Shown here one piece after another: positions 44,001 to 55,093 of a DNA stretch of 64,000 nucleotides (positions are counted from its first letter, which is position 1; each line of letters starts with the position of its first letter). The translations under genes and the position numbers were made by a program. The notes under the pieces are model-generated. The model had not been told where the DNA came from. It worked only from the letters and a program-made list of their open reading frames with translations, and searched no databases. This DNA comes from Tilletia caries (Eukaryota; Basidiomycota; Exobasidiomycetes; Tilletiales; Tilletiaceae). The stretch covers positions 620,001 through 684,000 of the forward strand of contig JALUTQ010000035.1 in NCBI GenBank assembly GCA_032718865.1, in the 5' to 3' direction.

Positions 44001-44494
44001 CAACTACGCCTTCGGACCAGATGAAATAGTTCAGATCAAAAGTGCATGTATCGAGATTTGAGCGCGTAGGCTTAGAAATCCAACTCACCAACGCTCTGAG
44101 AACGGGCGCCGGACCCAACGACTGGGATGGGAGAACCAGAGACCGATGATGTGGCGGAGACCGATGATGTAGCTGGGAGTGCGAGCGGATCGCCGGCTGG
44201 ACTCTCGGCAACCGCTGCACTGCTCGACGCAGAGGCAGAGAGACTTGACGAGAGTCTCGCGGACGCGAAGGGAGCGGCAACCAAAGGGGGCAGGCAATTG
44301 CGGTTGTATGCGTACCGAACCCGCTCTTCTTCTCGCGCAGTGCCGAAAGCGCGGGTCATGATGATATGAGCATCTGCCGCTCGATGCCGGTTTCGCGTCG
44401 TAACAGAAACAACGCAGCCTTCTGAACCATATCGTCGAGCGCACCTGGCGTAGCAGAGGCATACGACGTCCTTACGCAACTGTGGCACGATCAT
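41058..44494 (-). CDS. tnp2-type (CACTA-like) transposase, five exons
   Basis: Exons 44494-44089, 44003-42154, 42049-41961, 41869-41434 and 41348-41058 join in phase to 1023 aa without an internal stop. The N-terminus is a Cys-rich region (DVVCLCYARCARRYG). The central part has landmarks of fungal transposase family tnp2: TYDMCRSSCMSFSGPY, ACPLCDLDRY, VVYISTDGAQILDNRRPSSA, SMLIPGPSNPDNLESFFWPL, YGCRCCEIRG, DPFHLFNMNVPCLIWK. The C-terminal exon 4 has SVHHLLHVAEQILMLG and ATCERHIGILKKGLSTFRFP. The last exon is acidic at its end (EEADDDDVES). It appears intact and may be active. A plus-strand coiled-coil gene begins 306 bp away. Confidence 0.85.
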
Positions 44495-44800
44495 CAGGGT
44501 GGGTCAAAAAAGGATGATAGCGATGAGGAGAGGACGCGCGGTGGACGGGGCGGAGATGACGCGACGTGACATGCACAATTCGAGCACAATTCGAGTGTTA
44601 CCTAAGCGCCAGCCGCCAGCACACCCACACCAAGTAAACCTCACGCAACATGCCCACCTGCAACACCGCAACACGCTATCGCTCAAAACTCTTTCGGGTC
44701 TCTGTCACACTGTCCACACCCGCCGATCACGAGGCAGCCGCAACGGTCTGCCTGCCAACGCGCCAACCCAACGCGAACGATTAGCCCACATCTCCTCTTC

Positions 44801-45861
44801 ATGGTACCGGAGACACAGTCCGAGACTCAGAGCGAAGAAGAAACGGACGGCATGTCCGACGCTCAGGACCCGGACAGAACGCTAGACGGACACGCAGGAC
44901 CAGCGAACAGGAGCCTAACCAAGGACGTCCCCATCACCAGGAACCATTCAACTGCAACTTCGCCGGCGCACCTCCGTCCCTCCGTGTCCAACACCAGAAC
45001 CTTCGACCTCAACAGACAGCTGGAACACCTCCGGCAGGCAAAAACCAAGAGACGACCAAGCGCGCCGAGCTCGAGCAGGAAAGAGTCGGCTTGGTGGAGG
45101 CAAGGAACGCCCTGGCCGCCGATAAGCAGTGGCTTATCGCGGAATGCGGAAGACTGAATCAAATCATCGTCCAAGAGCGGGCGCTTGCGGACACATTGCG
45201 GGATGATGTTGGACGACTACAAGAGGCGTTGGATAGCAGCGGAGGAGACCGAGAAGGGGCGTCGGACGGTGGGGCAGTCGAGCGACGAGACGGCACCATG
45301 ATGGAAGCGACCATACCGGAACCACCGGACGGTCGCAGCAGTCCGCCGTGGCTGATGGACGGAACGGAGGAAGACACGTACGAGGACGCGCGGGAATACG
45401 CACGGGACACATCGTCGGGTGACTACGATGCTGACCCGTTCACGCGCGGTCGTCATCACATGCACTCAGTGCTCAACAGGTTTGCGCCGGAAGCCAGGAA
45501 GGGCCCCTTTCTCGCACTCGTCAACCAGAACGGGATCAAGATCACTCAGCTGTCGCAACAACTGCACCAATCTCAGAGCGACAACACGCGATTGACGGCA
45601 GCGCTGGCGGTGGAACGCGAGAAAGCGGACTTCAGCACAAAGGGGTGGATTCGATCCCGGGCAGCCCTCGAAGGGATAGACGAACCATCATCGAGCACGC
45701 AAAATGAACCTACGACAGCACTCAACCCCAGATCCACCGTGCAGGAAGAATGCTGCTCAGCGTTTGCAGCAAGACGGATCATTAGAGATGGCAACGGCAA
45801 ACGAAGAGGTGAGGCAGCTCTGAGCTCACGATTAACCCTTGTTGGAAGCCTTGTCTTTTAA
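44801..45861 (+). pseudogene. Coiled-coil protein with a frameshift
   Basis: From ATG 44801 (MVPETQSETQSEEETDGMSD) the frame runs to RTFDLNRQLEHLRQAK. It then appears to shift by one base in an A-run near 45040, joining KRAELEQERVGLVEARNALA and GRLNQIIVQERALADTLRDD, a clear coiled coil. Acidic/Pro linkers and a second coil (QLSQQLHQSQSDNTRLTAAL) follow. The end is uncertain: the open frame stops at 45861, but a GTGAGG donor near 45805 could splice to TTTTTG near 45890. It is divergent from the tnp2 transposase and may be an accessory gene of the same element. Confidence 0.5.
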
Positions 45862-46390
45862 CTGAACCCTTTTAACCTCCCCCTCTCAGTTTTTGTGCCC
45901 TCGAGCCAGAGTGCATCCGAACATCGTATACTCTGATCGGACCAACTCTCTGCTTCCCATCTCCACGTATCTAGGATGCAGCGACCAGACCCTTCCCTTC
46001 CTCGAATAATAGACAGACTTGCTTCTCGACTCGTACCTCATCACTCTCGGAAAGTCTACGCCGAGAAGCCGGCATTCATTGTTACGTTCATTTATGATTG
46101 AATCAGACAACATCCCACGAGGATCAGACAACATCCCACGAGGACTTCAGTTTAGAATATAGAGTGATGATGCCAGGGGGAATAACCCATCCGCTACTGC
46201 GGCCGACATCGCCGGAATGCGCACGAGGCAACAGTGGGCCGCACGAGGCAGGCGAGGGCCGCAGGCTTGCGGTATCTCCTAAGAAGGTGGGGGCGCAGAT
46301 GTATCTTGATGACCGTGTTTGGCGAGGTTTGCCGTCCGGCCGACTTTCTCATGGCGAACCGTTCCGCACGCCGAGCAGCACCACCGCTCC
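45862..46390. other. Intergenic with a minisatellite fragment
   Basis: A GATCAGACAACATCCCACGAG direct repeat lies at about 46100-46145. The CTCGTGCGGCC-type minisatellite (minus orientation) lies at 46221-46263. No supported gene. Confidence 0.55.
46221..46263 (-). repeat. Short copy of the CTCGTGCGGCC minisatellite
   Basis: GCACGAGGCAACAGTGGGCC then GCACGAGGCAGGCGAGGGCC; same unit as in the two cassettes, but no leader or gene fragment recognised beside it. Confidence 0.75.
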
Positions 46391-47320
46391 CTAAGAAGGG
46401 GAAACCGGGCCGCACGATCGTGAATGGGCCGGCAGAACTGCAGCGAGCGTCTCTTCGGCCTCGATTTCCTGTAAAGAAAGAGATGGGCCAGTTGTTGAAC
46501 CCTTAGACCAGCGGAAAACCCCCGCGTATTCCCACGGAGGGTGACCTCCCGCGGCGATCGCTGCCATGTTCTCCCTGGCCCTCTTGCTCATGGCACGGCC
46601 ACGCAACGACAACGGTGACGAGGGCGACGCTGTTGATGATGCCGATTCTGCTGGAGGAGAAGCCAACGGACCTGAAGGCTCTGAGGGCGGTGGCGGTGAT
46701 TGGAAGATCGAGCCCGGAGCAACGTTCGACAAACCATCGTAAGATCCGGTTCCAGACCTTGATGGCGAAGCAGGCTGCTGTGGCGGTGGAGCGATCGTAT
46801 CGTATCGAGACGTGGAAGATGAGGCGGTGACCGGCGAGCAGACGGCAGGGGGTGGTGAGCCGCGCAACCCATCTGCTGAGATCGTAGACGGCAGCACGGG
46901 TGCGCCAGGAACAACAGCACCCTCAGCAACGGCAGCAGCTCCCGGCGCAGGAAGAGGGGCCAAGAACAGCTCGATTGTAGCTGAATCGAAGTACTGTCGC
47001 AGAGCGTCGATGACAGCACGCTGCATATCGGCCGGGGCGCGATGGAAGTAATCCCGCTGCAGATAAAGGAGCTCTGGTCAGCACTCAGCCGTTCGTTGCT
47101 CAGGACAGGGCGAGCAACGGCGCCATACACATACCTGGATAGCAGCAAAGTCCGGTCGCAGACCGGCAGAAGTGGCGGTCTTGATAGTACGGTAGGCGGC
47201 GGAGAGAGCCTCGCGCACATCGCCGCTAAGGGTTGCCAGCACCTGCTGACTCGCCGTAGGTTCCAGCGCCACCGTGAAGTCGAAGTTGTTCATCATCTCG
47301 TAGAACACTTTCTCGTCCAT
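46391..47320 (-). CDS. Unrecognised protein in the tnp2 region
   Basis: Exons 47320-47135 and 47056-46391 with a 78-nt GTATGT...CTGCAG intron in phase; 283 aa. The start MDEKVFYEMMNNFDFTVALE leads into a helical region (VREALSAAYRTIKTATSAG, ADMQRAVIDALRQYFDSATI). The C-terminal half is Pro/Ser/Ala-rich low complexity with SKRARENMAAIAAGGHPPWE. No family recognised. It is divergent from the gene at 47887. It could be an accessory protein of a CACTA-like element. Confidence 0.6.
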
Positions 47321-47886
47321 GTTGCTGCTCTGCTGTGAGGGAAAACGGAGGCGACAACGACGGGCGAGAGTGTGTTGATGGTCCGGTCGTTGTTGAGGCG
47401 GGCAGGGCGACATCGCGAGGTGATGCGACTGACGTAAGCAACCTTCCTTCGCAGAGTTTTCTCTTCTTCGCCCGCACCACCTCTCTGCGCACCCGCACCA
47501 CCTCCCTGCGCACCCTCTCAGCCTAGCCCGCTCCTGCCCGCCAATCGACACTCCAATACCGCCAAAACATGGCGGAGACGAATTTCCGGGACGACGAGGA
47601 CGACAGACCTGGAAGTGGGCTCGAGATAACTCTACGGCGTGCAGCCAACTAGGATTGGCAGCCGCAAGACCGGTCAAGGCAAGCGACGGGCTCCAGCGGC
47701 TGGACAGGCTCTGTCACGTCCTCCATCGTCGCCCAGCAACATGCGGACAACGACGCCTTCAACAGCTCGTGGGATCCGTACCAAGACAGCGCCATCGCTT
47801 AGATCCCGGAACCTATTCTGAAGTAGCAACCATACACCATCCGACTTCTGGAACTGATCGCGTCAAACGCGGAACAGGCACACCGG
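47321..47886. other. Upstream region between divergent genes, possible 5' exon
   Basis: ATG 47569 opens a short acidic frame (MAETNFRDDEDDRPGSGLE) that stops at 47651. It may be a first exon of the next gene, but I could not connect it. CGCACCACCTC tandem units lie near 47470-47515. Confidence 0.4.
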
Positions 47887-49223
47887 ATGCACGAGAAGAT
47901 CGCCGACCTCGAGCAGCAACTCTCAGCCGCCAACAAAGCGTTGGCGGAGCTGAAACCCGCCCACGACGACAGAACCCTCCTTACAGCAGGACACGGAGAC
48001 TATTTCTCAAAGTCGCAACAGCAGTGGGTGCCCCTCTCGGTGAGCTGGTTTGTTATCTTTCGCCTATGAGACCGCCGCCGAAATGCTGACACCGCGGAAC
48101 AATCACACAGGATGAATTCAAACTACAAATTATGTGGCACGAGACAACTGCGCAGAAGAAGTTCGACGTGCAGGAGACGCTGAACCTGCCACTCCAAAAA
48201 TGCATCTTCACCGAGGACGGCACTCCCATAGCAGACCACGTATACAGGTCGATGCGGACCGACGCCAAAGAACTCATCCTCCTCCAACTTGCCGGCCTAC
48301 CAGACCAACCGATGGCAACGAAGTATCGGATGCTGGCTTTCTACAAGGCGAGATACGCGCCACAACTGTCCAAAGTGTGCCGAACTCTGTCGGAACGGTG
48401 GTGCGAGCTGGCGATGTGCGCCAACGTCTGGAAGGCTCGGGCAATGATAGGACGAGCCTTACGTGCCATAGGTCAAGTCAGCGTTACCGACTTCCGGGTT
48501 GCCGACGAAGCCGAGTCCTCTTCCACACCTTCAGGTGGTCGGTCTCGACTCAGCAGCACGTGGACGACACCAAAGACGGTCCCAAGCAGCCCGACAAAAG
48601 CACCGACTTCGGGCTCCACGTCTAAGGTTACTATCAGGGCGCGGGCCGTGGCCGACGCCTTCGGTTCGAACCCTAACCCTCCACCCGAAACGACAACGTC
48701 TGCTCAACCCCCGTCGACGCCTTCGACGAACCCAAACCCTCCGCCTGAAACGACAACGTCTGCTCAACCCCCGTCGACATCGTCGACCGCTATGGCCTCA
48801 ACGTCCACTCTCGCGCTCACCGATCGCTCCAATCTAACCCCCAACGCAGCTTCGATCCCCACGCCCGCGTTCACGCTCTCAGGGTCTCAAGCACCGACGA
48901 AGGATACCACCTCTCTGTCTACGTCGGAAGTCGAGGTGAGTTAACCATTTACCCGTCCCCACTCCCCAGACAATGCGCACTGCTCCTGTCCACCAGTTCT
49001 GACTCTCGGTTCATGCACACAGGCTATCGACAAGAACGTGGCAATAGCCCTCTTGGAGGAACGCAATGTTACGACCCACGCTAGAGAGCACGCCAGGACG
49101 ATCACCAAACTGCTCGTCAAAAGCCACGTATCTCAGCCGATCCGACAAGAAGATCTCCGCACGGCGACGGCAGCGGTCTCCAGCGCTGCATCAAAGCGAC
49201 GTAAGGGCAACCCACAAGTCTAA
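47887..49223 (+). CDS. Unrecognised multi-exon protein with coiled coil, start uncertain
   Basis: Exons ~47887-48039, 48111-48935 and 49023-49223 join in phase; 392 aa from ATG 47887. The frame is open upstream to a TAG at 47825, so the true first exon may be missed. The N-terminus is coiled coil (MHEKIADLEQQLSAANKALA). The middle is globular (TTAQKKFDVQETLNLPLQKC, ELILLQLAGLPDQPMATKYR, MCANVWKARAMIGRALRAIG). Then a low-complexity region has a perfect 20-residue repeat NPNPPPETTTSAQPPST. The last exon is helical (KNVAIALLEERNVTTHA). Unknown role, likely part of the transposon region. Confidence 0.6.
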
Positions 49224-49482
49224 CCCCTCGGCCCAACCCCAGCGCAAACCCCGGTCGCAAACGTCTAGACGCATGCCTTTATCCTCTTCACCCAATCGCT
49301 ACTCCCGCTTCAGCTTGCTCGTCCTCACCCCTCACAGCAACTCAGCCGGTCTCCTCGTTAAACAACGTTCGGCAGTTCGGCTCCACAAACTACTTCAGAC
49401 GTTTTGTCGACTTTGAAGGCATCATTTCTCAACGCTAACTCTCTTATCAGGTTCAGCCCTCCATATTATACGGACACTGCAT

Positions 49483-49612
49483 ACTAACTACTGACTACGG
49501 ACACTGACCACTGACTACTAACCACGGCATACTAACTACTGACTATGGACACTGACTACGGACACTGACCACCGACTACTAACCACCAAGTACTGACCAA
49601 GCACTGACTCTT
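49483..49612 (+). repeat. ACTAACTACTGACTACGGACACTGACC tandem-like array
   Basis: Repeated CACTGACTAC, TACTAAC and GGACACTGAC units over 130 bp. It could be subterminal repeats of a CACTA-like element whose end lies near here; no matching left end found. Confidence 0.55.
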
Positions 49613-49984
49613 ACATCTTCCAAGGGTTCTATGTCCCCACCCCACAGCTCCAGAGCCGACCCACACTTACAGACCAGCTGCTGGGGGAGCGAGGAGGTAA
49701 GTCTGGCTCGAAGCATCTGATCTCGGCGCATACCATAGAGACCGATGCTGACGATGATAACGTTCCTCTCACACACGCGAGACAGTGGCGCAACCACGGA
49801 CCACGGTGCACGAGGTGCTAGGAGCGATTGAGGGAGATGCTAGGAGCGATCGAGGGGGCACGGAGGCGGTCGAGGGGGCGCGGAGGCTGTTCGCCGCCAA
49901 CGAGCTGGGTATGAGAGCCAGCTGGGAAATGGATGTGGACGCAGAAAAATGAATGTGGGAACCTGATATATTGCAGAAAAATGA

Positions 49985-50107
49985 ATGTAGCCATTGGGTC
50001 AAGCTCGATTTCGAAAGCTGGGAAATGGAGAATAAATTGCCAAAACTGCACACACATTCATTTCTGAGCTTTACATCCATTTTCCGTCCATTTCGTTTTC
50101 CACTGAA
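49985..50107 (-). repeat. Dispersed ~85-bp repeat, copy 2 (inverted)
   Basis: The reverse complement of about 50010-50098 matches 4821-4908 at most positions; it ends directly at the gypsy LTR. Confidence 0.7.
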
Positions 50108-50231
50108 TGTGAAGCGTCAATCACGAGCTGAACCAGAACCAGTGGTCGGCACTGACTTTAAGTCGCCATTTTTTCAAAAAGTCAAGTCTAAGTCTAAGTC
50201 ACATTTTAGAAATTTTCAGAAAGTCAAGTCC

Positions 50232-50902
50232 AGTGTTGAACATACTATTGGAGTATGGAGTATTCCTATATACTATAGTATATATACTATTTGCAAAAAC
50301 ATACTATATACTATCGGGTCCCGGGAGATTTTTTTGGAAAACATACTATATACTATTTCAAAATCTGGCGGAGGTTATAGTATACTATAGTACCAATTTT
50401 TGGTCCGAGACCCCGAGCACGTCGTCTCAAAGTACTATAGTATATCTATAGTATACTATACTCCCTGCAAATTGTACTATACTCCTACGATAGTACAAAT
50501 TAGTACTATAGTATACATATACTCATCAGTATACTATACTACCTGCCAATTATACTATACTTCTACGATAGTACATGGTAGGACTATAGTATGCATATAC
50601 TATTACTATAGTACTACTATAGTATATCATTTTTGCCTGGATTGCGTTTGAGAAGGAAGTATTTAAGTATTACAATACTACTATAGTATGATGGAAAAAT
50701 TTGCGCATACTATAGTAGTATTATCATAATACTATAGTACTACCCCCTTTTTTTGGCCTTGGAGTATAGTAGTATTATAGGAAATACTACCATACTATCC
50801 TATCCTATATACTACCTTCGCCCTCCCGACGACCAAAGGTAGTATGGAGTATACTACCCGAGCCCCTGAAAACAGTATACTATAGTATGTTGTTCAACAC
50901 TG
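50232..50902. mobile_element. hAT-type MITE rich in AGTATACT/TATAGTA
   Basis: 671 bp with inverted ends CAGTGTTGAACA and an 8-bp duplication GTCAAGTC at 50224-50231 and 50903-50910. The interior is mostly TATAGTAT, AGTATACT and similar, AT-rich. It is nested inside the kinase-bearing element. Confidence 0.9.
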
Positions 50903-50942
50903 GTCAAGTCTAAGTCGGACTTAAGTTGCCAAGTCTGACTTA

Positions 50943-53031
50943 CTCGGGCCCAATGGTTGTAAACAAATTTTTTTGGCGGTCGCAAAAAAAGCCCTCTCCT
51001 GTGGAGAGGGCCTGCAAGCTCAATGCACATTCCTAGCTCAATGCCCACGTCCCCCGAACAGATCGTAAAGACGTGAACGCGTCCCTCCCTCTCTTTTCTT
51101 CCATGTACCACCAGGCTTCAAATACAATTCATCATTCAGGAATCAACACTATCGCGCTCGTTTTCGACATGACATCGAAATACAAAGAGGAAGAAGAAGC
51201 CGTCGAGTGCGCGGTTGAAGAGGCACAGGCTATCGTTCGGAATGGAGGCAAACCAGATTTTTCAACTCTTGGCCGCAAGCACAAGGTGGATCGCCAGCGC
51301 ATCTCAAGGCGATATCATAATGGATTAAGCAGATCTACACGTCCTGCCAACAATCGGCTGCTCTCAGACAGTCAGGAGGCCGCGCTCGTTGCTTGGATTC
51401 GCGTGTTGGACGATCTCGAAGTAGCTGCTCGCCCGGCATTGATAAGGGCCTCTGCAAATCAACTCCTTCGCGTTGCGTGGGAGAGCAACACATCAACAAA
51501 GGCCACAAATGAGGCGAATGCGCCCACCGAAGTGGGCGATCACTGGGTCCATAACTTCGTCAAAAGGCACGAGGAGCTTCATTTCCTCAAGCAAAAATCG
51601 AGGGAGCTCTCGAGAATGACTATGGATTGGACAACAATTAACTGGTTCTTCGTCAAGCTGGATAAAGTCATCAAACAGCATGGAATATTGCCTGAAGACA
51701 TCTGGAACGTTGATGAGGTCGGCTTCCGTGTAGGCATAGGAGGGCGACAATGGATCATTACGCTGGTTCCATCAAAAGACGCACACCTTGCGTCGGAGAC
51801 CTGCCGGGATAGCATCACCGCTATCGAGGCCGTCAATGCAACAGGACAGCATACTGAACCGATGATCATTATGTCTGCAAGCGTGCACTCTGAGGCGTGG
51901 GTGGACAACAAACTCGAGGACGAGACTCTCCTCGCCGTTTCTCCCAAAGGATACACCGACGATATCATTGCGTTAAGGTGGATCAAACACTTCGCTGCCC
52001 GGACCAAAAATATGACCAAAGGCAGCAAACGGCTCCTCATTTTTGATGGACACGGTCTCATTGCACGAAGCAATTTTTGGATCACTGCGAGAAGAATGGA
52101 ATCATACCCTTCAGCCTTCCGCCTCATTCTTCCCACGCCCTGCAGCCTCTCGACGTCTCTGTCTTTCAGCCGTATAAGCATTGGCACAGAGAGGCTGTCG
52201 ATGCTGCAACACGAACCGGCTGCACAAATTTCAACAAGATAGAATTTTTGGCAGCCCTCCATGATATTCGAACGAAGACGATGAAGCCCAATACGATTAA
52301 GGCGGGATTCAGGCGCACGGGAATCTGGCCGTACAATCCAAATGAGGTCCTGTCCAAGTACCCCAACCCAAAATACTCCGGTACTTCATCTCACCAGGCC
52401 ACCTCATCTCAGCCTAATGTTCCTTCTTCGCCGAGTCAGCCCGAGCCTCCAGTCACGCCGCGCACTGTCCGGTCCATCAGGCGCTCTGCTCATGAGATAG
52501 AGAAGCGATACGATCTCTCGCCGACTTTAGAGAAATATATCAGAGGCACCGTGGAAAATGCGCAAACAGGGAGCCTCGCAATTTCGGCACTCGATCAACA
52601 AACAGCAGCACAAGTGGAACGAAACAAGCGTAACGAGCGGCAGCGCAAGGTTACGCAGTCGGGAGGGGTACTGTACGCGCGGGAGGCCAGAGAGATAGCT
52701 CAGGAGAAGTTGCAACAGGAGGAAAAGGAAGAGGCAAAGCGGGAATGGGTGAAGACGAAAAAAGAGATCAAGAAGCGCAAAGATGAGGGATGGGCTAAGG
52801 TTTTTGTCGAGGTGCGCAAGGTAGCCGCAAAGGAGGAGGTCAAGCGGGCGGAAAAACGAAGGCGTCTTGAGTAGATTCTCATTTCATGTAGTACAACGAC
52901 GAAATGAAGAGGGACTGTTAGGGGACGTGGGCATTGAGCTAGGAATGTGCATTGAGCTTGCAGGCCCTCTCCACAGGAGAGGGCTTTTTTTGCGACCGCC
53001 AAAAAAATTCTTTACAACCATTGGGCCCGAG
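50943..53031 (+). mobile_element. pogo/Fot1-type transposon
   Basis: 2089 bp with ~112-bp, nearly identical inverted ends beginning CTCGGGCCCAATGGTTGTAA (50943-51054 and 52921-53031), flanked by TA (50941-50942, 53032-53033). Each end contains a palindromic CCCTCTCCTGTGGAGAGGG. It encodes a DDE transposase with one frameshift. It is inserted in the AAGTC-rich part of the hAT-type element. Confidence 0.92.
51169..52874 (+). pseudogene. pogo/Fot1-type DDE transposase, one frameshift
   Basis: ATG 51169 (MTSKYKEEEEAVECAVEEAQ). Order: an N-terminal helix-turn-helix, then a CENP-B-like DNA-binding part with LLSDSQEAALVAWIRVL and HWVHNFVKRHEELH. The DDE core has WNVDEVGFRVG (first D) and KRLLIFDGHG (second D). 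One missing base near 52053 shifts the frame; the other frame continues with FSLPPHSSHALQPLDVSVFQ (third D). A Lys/Glu-rich C-terminal coil ends at 52874. With near-identical ends, the loss of frame is recent or a sequence error. Confidence 0.88.
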
Positions 53032-53448
53032 TAAGTCACATCGTTTTTTTTCTCGAGCGAGAAGCAGAGACTTTCCGACTTAAAGTCAGACTTAAAGTCG
53101 TAGCAAAAGTCACATATCCCGGATGATCTAATGTTCCGACTTAAAGTCAAAAAAGTCAGACTTACAGTCACGACTGAAAGTCTCATTTCTCAAAGTCCCA
53201 CGGTCACCTGACTTTTTCCAGACTTTAAGTTCCCCAAGTCTCCGATCATGTGACTTTCAACGGTAAAAAGTCTAAGTCACAAGGTCGTTTTTTTCACACG
53301 TCTGCTTCTCACGCCGGTTCCAGCAGCTCCTGAATAGGCAGCCCCATCATCTTCCTCACCAGCAACCAGTCACTTCCCTCTTCCCGTGCACCCTTCCACC
53401 ACTATCCCTTTCTTCCCACAGCCCCACCCACCCCCTCAACGACCACCG

Positions 53449-54235
53449 ATGTCGGGCTCTCAACCCGACCCAAGGGAAACAGACCCCGTCATTTTCGACA
53501 TCTTCGGACAACACATCTTTGGAGATCTTGGAGTTGGTCCCTTCCAGCTGCAGTTAGAAGAGCTTGGCCTTCCTCCGAACCAGAGCCAGCGATGGTCGGA
53601 ATTCTCACAATGTCAGCAGTCCCTGAACCGGAACTTTCAATGACAGATGTATTACATTTCCCTACCAGTGCAACGTCGCTCATTTCGACGTCAAGCCTTC
53701 AAATATACTGATTTCGCTAGACGGCGACGTGCGGTTGTCGGACTTCGGCCTGGCGGAGGATGTCAGTCAACCGGATCCACCCACACGAACAATGCCGGTC
53801 GTCAGTGTGTGGTATCGAGCTCCAGAAGTCCTTCTGCGAGCCCCGAAACTGGGGACAGCCGTGGACGTGTGGGGCTTTGGAGCGGTGGTGGCGCAGATGC
53901 TCCAACCGAATGGTCAGCCGCTCTGGTACGCGGGGCGCCCGGACGAACTGTTGTGTCAACAGGTGAGAGACCTGGGACGGATGGGCGTGGAACTCTGGCC
54001 AGGCTCGGACTCTTTTCCTGGCGCTTTACCGGACGATCAGATGCCGTACAACTCTCTCTGGCGGGGTAAACATCGATTTCTCAACTCCGACGGCAGTACC
54101 ACTTCAAGCTCTTTGGCAGAACGTCTTGCCTTGCACACCTTCAATTATGCGGGACTCATCCGCTTTCTGGGATTCGTGCTGGTTCTGGATCCGGATCGGC
54201 GACCAACTATGGATCAGGTCTTGAATGAATGATCG
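53449..54235 (+). pseudogene. Protein kinase fragment (CMGC-like C-lobe) carried by the hAT-type element
   Basis: A short frame from ATG 53449 (MSGSQPDPRETDPVIFDIFG) stops at 53643. In another frame from about 53627 the catalytic loop AHFDVKPSNILI, the VRLSDFGLAED activation start, VVSVWYRAPEVLL and the helix-F region TAVDVWGFGAVVAQML follow. The C-lobe continues to VLDPDRRPTMDQVLNE and a TGA. The glycine loop and the catalytic Lys of the N-lobe are absent. YRAPEVLL and the DxWGFG style suggest CMGC/CDK relatives. It is enclosed by the element's AAGTC arrays and ends, i.e. a captured host gene piece. Confidence 0.78.
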
Positions 54236-54795
54236 ATTCTATGGCCTCGACAGGAAAGATGCGGACCCCCTACCATTGTTTCCCGAGCACCACAGTGATG
54301 AGAAGCCTCCTGCTTAGTAGAAACACGTAGCAATGCACTGCCATTCTTACATCTGTAATGCGACTTACTGACTTATTGTCAGACTTAAAGTCTGATAAAG
54401 GACTAAATGTGACATAAAGTCTGACATAAGTCCTGACTTAAGTCATTCTGAAGACTTACAGTCTGACTTTAGTCGGACTAAGCGACTTATTGACGACTTA
54501 TTTTTCACGCGAAATTTAAACACCACGTATCGCTCGTAGATGTCGAAAATGATTATCGATGGCCATTTGCAGATGACAGATTCATGTTTGGCCGTGGTAG
54601 GTCAGTTTTAAAGGTGATTTTCGGTCGAGACTTAGTAGACTTTTTGGACTTTAAGTCTGCGCCGACCAAAAAAAAGTCTAAGTCTAAGTCACATTATAAG
54701 TCACAAAGTCAAAGTCACAAAAAAGTCTAGACTTTGACTTTGAGTCAGGTAGTAAGTCTAAAAGTCACATAGTTACGCCGACCACTGACCAGAAC

Positions 54796-55071
54796 CGCGA
54801 ACGAAGAACGAAAAGGAGTCAAGGAGAGTCTGAGAGAGAGGAGATGCTGTGTGTGTGTACTTGATATTCTGAGGGGCTAGAGAGGGGAATGAGCGTGGGT
54901 CGTTCCCCTCTTATATACACTGAGGGAAATGAGAAGATGGAACGCAACTACCGTGTAAGGACAGTGAAGGCGCGACGTACGGATACGTCGCGACTGAGTC
55001 TGGAACATCGAATCGAACCAAATCAGGAAAATGAACGTTACCAATGCAGGGCCCTCAGGCGGCTCCTTACA
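54796..55071 (-). repeat. Larger part of the gypsy LTR
   Basis: 276 bp; with 50108-50139 it forms one LTR split by the hAT-type element. It contains a TATA-like TATATAAGAGGGG on the minus strand at about 54897-54915. Confidence 0.65.
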
Positions 55072-55093
55072 TACGCCCCCGCTTACACTGCCC

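Larger units (their letters stand above)
50140..54787. mobile_element. Non-autonomous hAT-type element carrying a kinase gene fragment
   Basis: The ends are CAGTGGTCGGC on both sides (inverted), and the 8-bp duplication ACCAGAAC is at 50132-50139 and 54788-54795. It sits in the gypsy LTR. Without its own nested guests it is about 1.9 kb. Its outer parts (50140-50231, 50911-50940, 53034-53300, 54360-54787) are filled with AAGTC/GACTT motifs in both orientations. The centre is a protein-kinase fragment. No transposase is seen, so it needs a helper. Confidence 0.88.

Noticed and set aside
49769..50080. Minus-strand frame of 103 codons
   Set aside because: It lies in repeated non-coding DNA (GCGATCGAGGG units and the dispersed repeat); no motif.
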